From Apium graveolens (Eukaryota; Streptophyta; Magnoliopsida; Apiales; Apiaceae), in contig NC_133657.1 of the NCBI RefSeq assembly GCF_009905375.1, positions 68,940,907-69,004,906 on the forward strand: a stretch of DNA of 64,000 nucleotides, written 5' to 3'. The notes below the pieces were generated by a model that saw only the letters and a list, made by a program, of their open reading frames with translations, had not been told where the DNA came from and searched no databases. A program made the position numbers and the translations under genes. Of the stretch, positions 58,048 to 64,000 are shown piece after piece (the first letter of the stretch is position 1; the number at the start of each line of letters is the position of its first letter).

Positions 58048-58359
58048 CTGGTATGACAATCCGGGATTGTCATACCGATTGTCATACCAGGCAAAAGAAA
58101 GAAAATAACCGAAAATAATAAGAATAAAACAAGTGATAATATATAACTGGTATGACAATCTGATAGTCATACCGATTGTCATACCAGTATAAAATAAAAT
58201 AATATATATATATAATGTTTATAACTGGCAAGACAATTGATAGTCATACCGATTGTCTTGCCAGTATAAACTATACTGAAAAACACTAATATGACAAATA
58301 TATACTGAAATGACTTTCAGCAAGACAATTTCAATTGTCTTGCCGATTGTCATTTCAGT
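58048..58359. promoter_or_regulatory. Four hairpin repeats in the spacer between pol and the third ORF of F
   Basis: Hairpins are at 58048-58090, 58146-58188, 58224-58265 and 58304-58359. The arm pairs are GGTATGAC/GTCATACC (twice), GGCAAGAC/GTCTTGCC and GAAATGAC/GTCATTTC, each followed by AATC or AATT near the centre and a central CCGATTGTC. Where one arm differs, the other differs to match. The same motif family is in the LTR at 53022-53296. Confidence 0.75.
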
Positions 58360-58743
58360 AGAAATACAGTCAAAATGCACAGACTTCTACATATGTACTG
58401 AAATTATATTATAAAATAGTAAAACTGAAATACAGACCTATAATATTTACAGAATTAAAATAATTAAAATATTTCAGAGATAATAATATTTTCAGTCCAA
58501 AAATAGATTTCTTTTGAATTTTAACAAATTAAATTCATAGAAAAATATTTTTAGAGAAAATAAAATATTCCGAGACATTAAAATTAACAAGTTGAGTAAA
58601 TAAATAAGATAAGATAATAGAAATTACATAGAAATAAGCAAGAAATATGATAAAATGATAAAATAAATTTGCAAATGAATTTTTCATTTATGAAAAATTC
58701 ATTTGTAAATTCATTCAAGAACAGATCCCAGATATTAACTAAA

Positions 58744-60213
58744 TTAATCACTAAAACTATTCAACATGCCCAATTTACCAACTAATCTGGTAAATGTGGA
58801 TTCGTCAAGTGGTTTAGTGAAAATATCTGCTATTTGTTCTTCTGTTGGAACAAAAAATAGTTCAACAGTACCATTCATGACGTGCTCTCTAATAAAATGA
58901 TACCTGATGTCAATGTGCTTTGTCCTCGAGTGCTGCACAGGGTTGTTGGTGATGGCTATTGCACTTGTATTGTCACATAAAATAGGAATTTTGTTCAATA
59001 CAGAGCCATAGTCTCGTAGTTGGTTCCTAATCCACAAGATCTGAGCACAGCAGCTTCCAGCAGCAATATATTCAGCCTCGGCCGTTGAGTTGGAAACTGT
59101 TTGTTGTTTCTTGCTGTACCATGAGACTAGTCTGCTACCTAGGAATTGACAACTCCCTGAGGTGCTTTTCCTATCAACACTTCCTGCATAATCTGAATCT
59201 GTATATCCGACAAGGTTAAAACCAGATTCTTTAGGGTACCAAATACCTAGATTTGGTGTTCCCTTAAGATATCTTAAGATTCGTTTAACAGCAACGAGAT
59301 GAATATCTCTAGGATCCGCTTGGAACCTTGCACATAAACATGTAGCATACATAATATCTGGTCTACTTGCAGTAAGATAGAGTAACGAGCCAATCATACC
59401 TCTGTAGCTTGTGACATCTACCTTAATGGAGTTTTCACATGGTCCAAGCTTGACAGCTGTAGTTGATGGAGTCCTTGCTGATGCAGAATCCTCTAGATTG
59501 TACTTTTTGAGGAGTTCCTTGAGATACTTGGATTGACAAATAAATGGTCCATCTAACCTTTGATTCACTTGTAATCCAAGAAAGAACTTTAGCTCTCCCA
59601 TCATGCTCATTTCAAACTTGCTGTGCATTAACTTAGCAAATCTCTTACAGAGATTATCATTAGTAGACCCAAATATTATATCATCCACATAGACTTGGAC
59701 TAATATAGTATCATTCTTATGTTTTTTAGAAAAGAGAGTTTTATCTATGACACCTCTAATAAAGCTATTTTTAATAAGAAATTCAGAGAGTGTGTCATAC
59801 CATTTTCTTGGAGACTGTTTTAGCCCATAAATAGCCTTGAAAAGAAAGAAGACAAAATCCAAATGATCTGGATCTTCAAAACCAGGAGGTTGCTCTACAT
59901 ATACCTCTTCATCCAGCTTTCCATTCAGAAAGGCGCTCTTGACATCCATTTGATAAACTTTAAAGTTTGAGAATGCGGCGAATGCCAGAAATATCCTGAT
60001 GGCCTCAAGTCTAGCCACTGGAGCATAGGTTTCATCATAATCAATGCCTTCAGCTTGAGAATACCCTTTTGCTACCAGTCTTGCCTTGTTTCTCGTAACC
60101 ACACCATCTTCATCTAGTTTATTCCTGAATACCCACCTAGTACCAACAACTTTCTTGTGTGTAGGTCTAGGTACTAGTTTCCAGACTTGTTGACTTTCAA
60201 ACTGATTGAGCTA
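58744..60213 (-). pseudogene. RT and RNase H of element F
   Basis: Open from just after a TAG (60211-60213, probably originally a Glu codon) to the stop at 58744. It has the RT motifs [36 protein letters not shown] and [10 protein letters not shown] (catalytic DD, about 59665-59695), and the RNase H motifs [33 protein letters not shown] and [12 protein letters not shown]. This domain looks intact. It is separated from integrase by the TAG and by a frameshift near 60320, so the full polyprotein could not be made from this copy without recoding. Confidence 0.92.
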
Positions 60214-60322
60214 ATCTTGCATAGCAATCACCCAATCTGGATCAGTTAGTGCTTCTTCAATTTTCTTAGGTTCCATCTCAGAAAGAAATCCTGAGAACAG
60301 ACACTCATTTTGAGTAGCACGT

Positions 60323-62206
60323 CTATCTGACTCCAACATCTGGATCACCAATAATCAACTCAAAAGGGTGAGCTTTATTCCAGACAGTCTGTCTTGGAAG
60401 ATTTGATCTTGATGATTCGCCTTGAAATTCATTGAGATGTTGTGTCCTACTAGATGATCCTTCAGTATCTCCCCCTGAGTTGTTGTCATGTTGACTTGAA
60501 GATTCTCCGTCAGTAGCAGTGGTATCTTCATTGTTGCCAAAGTTTCCATCACTATTACCTTGAGTATCATCATGATTAGCAGGTTCTTCACCAGCAACAA
60601 CCTCAGGTTCTTGACCATGTTCTGATTCTGAATCTGACGTATCATCAAACTTCAGTTTCTCAGAAGGATCTTCAGTTTGGATACTAGGGAGTTTAGTGTC
60701 ATCAAATGTAACATTGACACTTTCAGTTACTTTGTGTTGATCAATGATATACACTCTATATGATCTTCTTCCATATCCAACAAAAATACCCTCATATGCC
60801 TTTGCCTCGAACTTACCACGACGATCATCTCCATCCTTGAGCACGAAGCATCTGGCACCAAATACATGAAAGTATTTGATAGAAGGTTTCTGTTCATTCA
60901 AAATCTCATAAAGAGTTTTCATGAAGTCTTTGTTGATTAGAGTTAAATTCTGAGTATAACATGCAGTATTGACAGCTTCAGCCCAAAAGTACATTGGAAG
61001 ACCTGATTCACTTAACATCGTTCTTGCAGCTTCAATCAATGTACGATTCTTCCTTTCTACCACTCCATTTTGCTGAGGGGTTCTAGGAGCTGAAAATTGT
61101 CTGGTAATCCCTTTGTCTGTACAGAATCCATTTAGAAGTGCATTCTTGAATTCTGTCCCATTATCTGACCTTATTGCTCTAACAGGGACGTTAGAATCTA
61201 ACTCAATCATCTTGATATGATCAATCACAACTTGTGGTGTTTCATCCTTAGAGTGAAGAAATAAAACCCACGTATACTTGGAATAGTCATCAACTATTAC
61301 AAGACAATAACACTTCTTTGACATAGAAAGGATATTAACTGGACCAAATAAATCCATGTGCAATAATTGCATAACACCAGTTATGGAAGATGTGTCAGTG
61401 CCTTTGTGACTTGCTTTCTTTGACTTTCCTTTCTGGCAAGCCTCACATAGTCCTTCTGGAGAGAATTCCAGCTGAGGCAGACCTCTTACCAATTCTCTTT
61501 TAACAAGAGAATTCATTGTTTTGAAATTGAGATGAGAAAGTCTCTTGTGCCATAGCCAACTCTCATCTGACGATGCCTTTGCATAGAAACAATTGACTTC
61601 AAGATTGCTTCCAGAGTTCATGTCAGCTACGAACAGATTTCCTTTCCGGATTCCCATTAAGGAGGGTTTTTCACTTTTCTTGTGCAGAATCTGACACTTC
61701 AGCTTGTCGAATAAAACATTGTAGCCGTTGTCACAGAACTGACTAATGCTAAGCAGATTGTGTTCAAGTCCTTGCACAACATATACATTTTCAATGATAA
61801 CATTTCCAGCTAGCAAACAGCCATATCCCTCCGTTAAACCTTTGCTGTTATCTCCAAAGGTAACCACTGGGCCAGCTTTCTCAACCACATTTGATAGCAG
61901 GGCTCTATCTCCGGTCATATGTCTTGACGATCCGCTGTCAAGAATCCACACTACCGGTTGTACCTGTTTAATGCCCTGCAATACAAATGGATTAGACCTT
62001 CTTCGGAACCCAAGCTTGGCTGGGTCCGGCATACTTGTAAAATTGGCCTTCATCAGGCAAAACAACATTCTTAATTTTAATATTCTCAACGTTCTCAATG
62101 ACTGAACATTTGACCTTGTGAACAGCCTTGACAAATTTCTGTTTAGGCTTAGGCACAAATGTCTCCTTTCTAGCTTTAGGAGGACTAGCAGTCTTAGACC
62201 TATCAT
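60323..62206 (-). pseudogene. Protease and integrase of element F
   Basis: The usable part starts near 62000 (NPFVLQGIKQVQPVVWILDS). The protease site is LDSGSSRHMTGD (about 61920-61950). Pre-integrase zinc residues are in LWHKRLSHL ... CEACQKGKS (about 61430-61560). The integrase core has LLHMDLFGPVN, RAIRSDNGTEFK and PQQNGVVERKNRT, so the D, D and E residues are present. A long acidic Ser/Asn-rich linker follows (about 60370-60680). The frame ends at 60323 by a frameshift just after IIGDPDVGVR. It overlaps the gag frame by about 200 bp in a +1 relation. Confidence 0.9.
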
Positions 62207-63965
62207 GCTTTCTATTATTCACATGCTGACGAGGAGTAGTCTTATCATTAGAAACATGCTTACCATTAAAATAAGCAAACATCAGATTAAAAGCACAAGA
62301 CATACAATCAGGAACACCACATGCTTTATGAGAAGGATTAACAATAGGCAACTTATGCATGGTAGACATGGCATTTGTGTTATCCAACTCATGTGTGTCT
62401 GAGTTAGTCTCAGTTGCTTTTACAACCTTGACTGAAACTTTTGACACACTTGACTTGGAGACAGCTTTCTCAATAGCATTATCTTCAGCATGAATTTCTT
62501 CTTGAATAATAAAAGAGGTCTCATCAAATGGTTCAGCAATTGATTCTTTATAGAGGGGTTCATCAACACCCTTAAGCACATGTGGTACTTCCCTTCCTTT
62601 AGAACATACATGAGGAGGGGAGTTTATGCCTAATTTTCCAATAGCAGCATTGTAATCATAACCTATTCCATGTGTTTGATTAATAGCTTGCTTATTGTAA
62701 AACTCTTTGGACTTCGAACAAGAATTAAAGTAAGCTTTAACCTTAGCCTCAAGACCGGTGATCTTGTCTTTGAGAATAGTTTCGAGTTGTCTATAACAGT
62801 CAACTCTATTCTCTAGAAAAGATACTTGTTCTTTTAGTTTATCTTGATTAATGTGCACAAGTCTTAATTCATTGACCTCTTTCTCAAGGTCTTTGATTTG
62901 TTGATTTAACAATTCATTATCACGACGAGCACAATCTAAGGAACCTCCTAGATGATAAACTAATTCAGCATCAGTAAATTTTACCTCTTTTCTTGACGAT
63001 GAGGTGCTTGCATTACTAGCCATGAGAGCAAGATTCCCAACTTCTTCATCTTCACTGTCAGTATCATCCCAGCTTCTTCCCTTTGCCAGGTACGCCCTTT
63101 CAGATTTACTCTTCTGATTAGAATCGTAAGAGTTCTTCCTAGCTTGTTTTGGCTTCCTGCATTCTGTGGCAAAGTGTCCCAACTCATTACAGTTGAAGCA
63201 TCGAATGGTGCTTCGATCAACCATCCCTGTTTTATACCCACCACTGCTGGTGTTAGAGGATGAAGATCCACCTCTCTGGAATCTGTTGTAGTTGGACTTG
63301 TACTTGAACTTGGGATTCCTTTTGAATCTGACATTTGAGAATCTCTTGACAATCAGGGCCATTGACTCATCCTCCAATTGCTCCAGTTCTTCCAAGGAAT
63401 AATAATCATCTCCTGATTGATTTGTAGTAGGAGAATCAAATTCTGCTACTATCACATTATCTTCAACCTTGGAAGACTGTACCATTCTTTCTGACTGTTG
63501 AGATTGTTGTTGATATTGTGGTTGTTGTTGTTGTTCATTAGCTACTAGAGCAGTAGACGTGCTGACCACTCTTCCTTTCCCGTAAACTTCCTTCTGCTGA
63601 ATCTGCTCCAACTCATAAGTCTTTAACACACCATAGAGCCTTTCCAAAGAAATCTCACTCAGATCTCTTGCTTCTCTTATGGCAGTGATTCTATGTTCGA
63701 GATGAGTTGGCAGTGTAAAAAGGAACTTTTTGTTGACCTCCCTGATGGAATAGTATTTACCATTAATGTTCAGGTTCTTGATCAATGCATTGTACCTCTC
63801 AAACACTTCAGTGATTCCTTCCCCTGGATTGGATTTAAAGTATTCATACTCAGAGGTTAGGATTTCTAGTTTGTTCTCCCTAACTTCCTCTGTGCCTTCA
63901 TTAATAATCTCAATAGTTTCCCAGATATGTTTGGAATCTTTACAATTCATTCCATGTCTATTCAT
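61992..63965 (-). CDS. gag of element F (N-terminus outside the window)
   Basis: An open frame of 657 codons continues to the right edge. The first visible Met at 63965 is internal to gag, since the UBN2-type fold (KHIWETIEIINEGTEEVREN, FLFTLPTHLEHRITAIREA) is already under way. Next come a Gln-rich patch, the zinc knuckle CFNCNELGHFATEC (about 63159-63200), a coiled coil (about residues 325-410) and a Lys-rich C-terminus with a CX4CX2C-like cluster (CGVPDCMSC). It ends AWVPKKV with TAA at 61992-61994. No internal stop is seen. Confidence 0.9.
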   Translation of the reverse strand: MNRHGMNCKDSKHIWETIEIINEGTEEVRENKLEILTSEYEYFKSNPGEGITEVFERYNALIKNLNINGKYYSIREVNKKFLFTLPTHLEHRITAIREARDLSEISLERLYGVLKTYELEQIQQKEVYGKGRVVSTSTALVANEQQQQPQYQQQSQQSERMVQSSKVEDNVIVAEFDSPTTNQSGDDYYSLEELEQLEDESMALIVKRFSNVRFKRNPKFKYKSNYNRFQRGGSSSSNTSSGGYKTGMVDRSTIRCFNCNELGHFATECRKPKQARKNSYDSNQKSKSERAYLAKGRSWDDTDSEDEEVGNLALMASNASTSSSRKEVKFTDAELVYHLGGSLDCARRDNELLNQQIKDLEKEVNELRLVHINQDKLKEQVSFLENRVDCYRQLETILKDKITGLEAKVKAYFNSCSKSKEFYNKQAINQTHGIGYDYNAAIGKLGINSPPHVCSKGREVPHVLKGVDEPLYKESIAEPFDETSFIIQEEIHAEDNAIEKAVSKSSVSKVSVKVVKATETNSDTHELDNTNAMSTMHKLPIVNPSHKACGVPDCMSCAFNLMFAYFNGKHVSNDKTTPRQHVNNRKHDRSKTASPPKARKETFVPKPKQKFVKAVHKVKCSVIENVENIKIKNVVLPDEGQFYKYAGPSQAWVPKKV

Positions 63966-64000
63966 CAGGGGATTAAGGGAATCTACTAAGATTAATTGAA

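Larger units (their letters stand above)
52517..64000 (-). mobile_element. Element F: SIRE/Maximus-like copia with a long third ORF (incomplete at the right edge)
   Basis: In minus-strand order from the right edge: gag (partial), protease/integrase, RT/RNase H, a spacer with palindromic repeats, an 1133-codon ORF, the polypurine tract and the 3' LTR. The 5' LTR, primer-binding site and gag start lie beyond 64000. Only two or three disabling changes are visible in pol, so F is younger than A and B. Confidence 0.93.

Noticed and set aside
53022..58359. Regularly repeated short palindromes resembling a CRISPR array
   Set aside because: Repeats are degenerate, spacing is irregular, spacers are not unique unit-length segments, and the setting is a plant retrotransposon.

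Overview
This window is intergenic, repeat-rich DNA from a flowering plant, most likely a eudicot (family not determinable from the sequence alone). It is very AT-rich, and every recognisable protein-coding segment belongs to a transposable element: Ty1/copia elements of the SIRE/Maximus type, another copia element, Ty3/gypsy elements and a CACTA DNA transposon. I found no host gene, tRNA, rRNA or CRISPR array.

Nest 1 (1-36466) is a four-level Russian doll, read from target-site duplications (TSDs) and LTR pairs. The outer layer is a CACTA-like transposon whose right terminus is at 36466 and whose left end lies before base 1. Into it went SIRE-like element A (minus strand, 564-36339, TSD CTTTA). 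Into the gag of A went gypsy element G (minus strand, 10263-33364, LTRs of about 3.9 kb, TSD ATGCT/ATGTT). Into G went a solo LTR (17508-18530, TSD GGTTC) and, inside the right LTR of G, copia element H (plus strand, 23542-32391, two 1531-bp LTRs, TSD GTTTT). LTR-pair divergence, judged by eye, falls in the expected order: A several per cent, G about 2-3 per cent, H about 0.5 per cent.

Between the nests lies 36467-37695, AT-rich DNA with decayed tandem repeats. Then comes a decayed SIRE-like element B (plus, 37696-42771) that has lost its protease and most of its integrase. It abuts the 5' end of another SIRE-like element C (42772-44129). C carries a remarkable scar: a perfect 216-bp copy of part of the right LTR of A, flanked by a 152-bp duplication of C.

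Nest 2 (42772-64000) continues C <- gypsy D (plus, 4.2-kb LTR 44130-48337, decayed interior to 51962) <- gypsy-type LTR E (51963-52516) <- SIRE-like element F (minus, 52517 to beyond the window). F is the best preserved. From its 3' LTR it has a third ORF of 1133 codons, a spacer with palindromic repeats and a TATA box, then pol and gag, which run off the right edge.

The most interesting signal is shared by A and F. Each has an array of short palindromic motifs in its LTR and a second array of the same motif in the spacer upstream of its extra (third) ORF, with a TATA box between the array and the ORF start. The motif differs completely between the two elements (TATCGA-type in A, GGTATGAC-type in F) but matches within each. 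In F the hairpin arms show paired, compensatory changes. This suggests an element-specific cis-regulatory or structural system that serves both the genomic promoter and a separate promoter for the third ORF.
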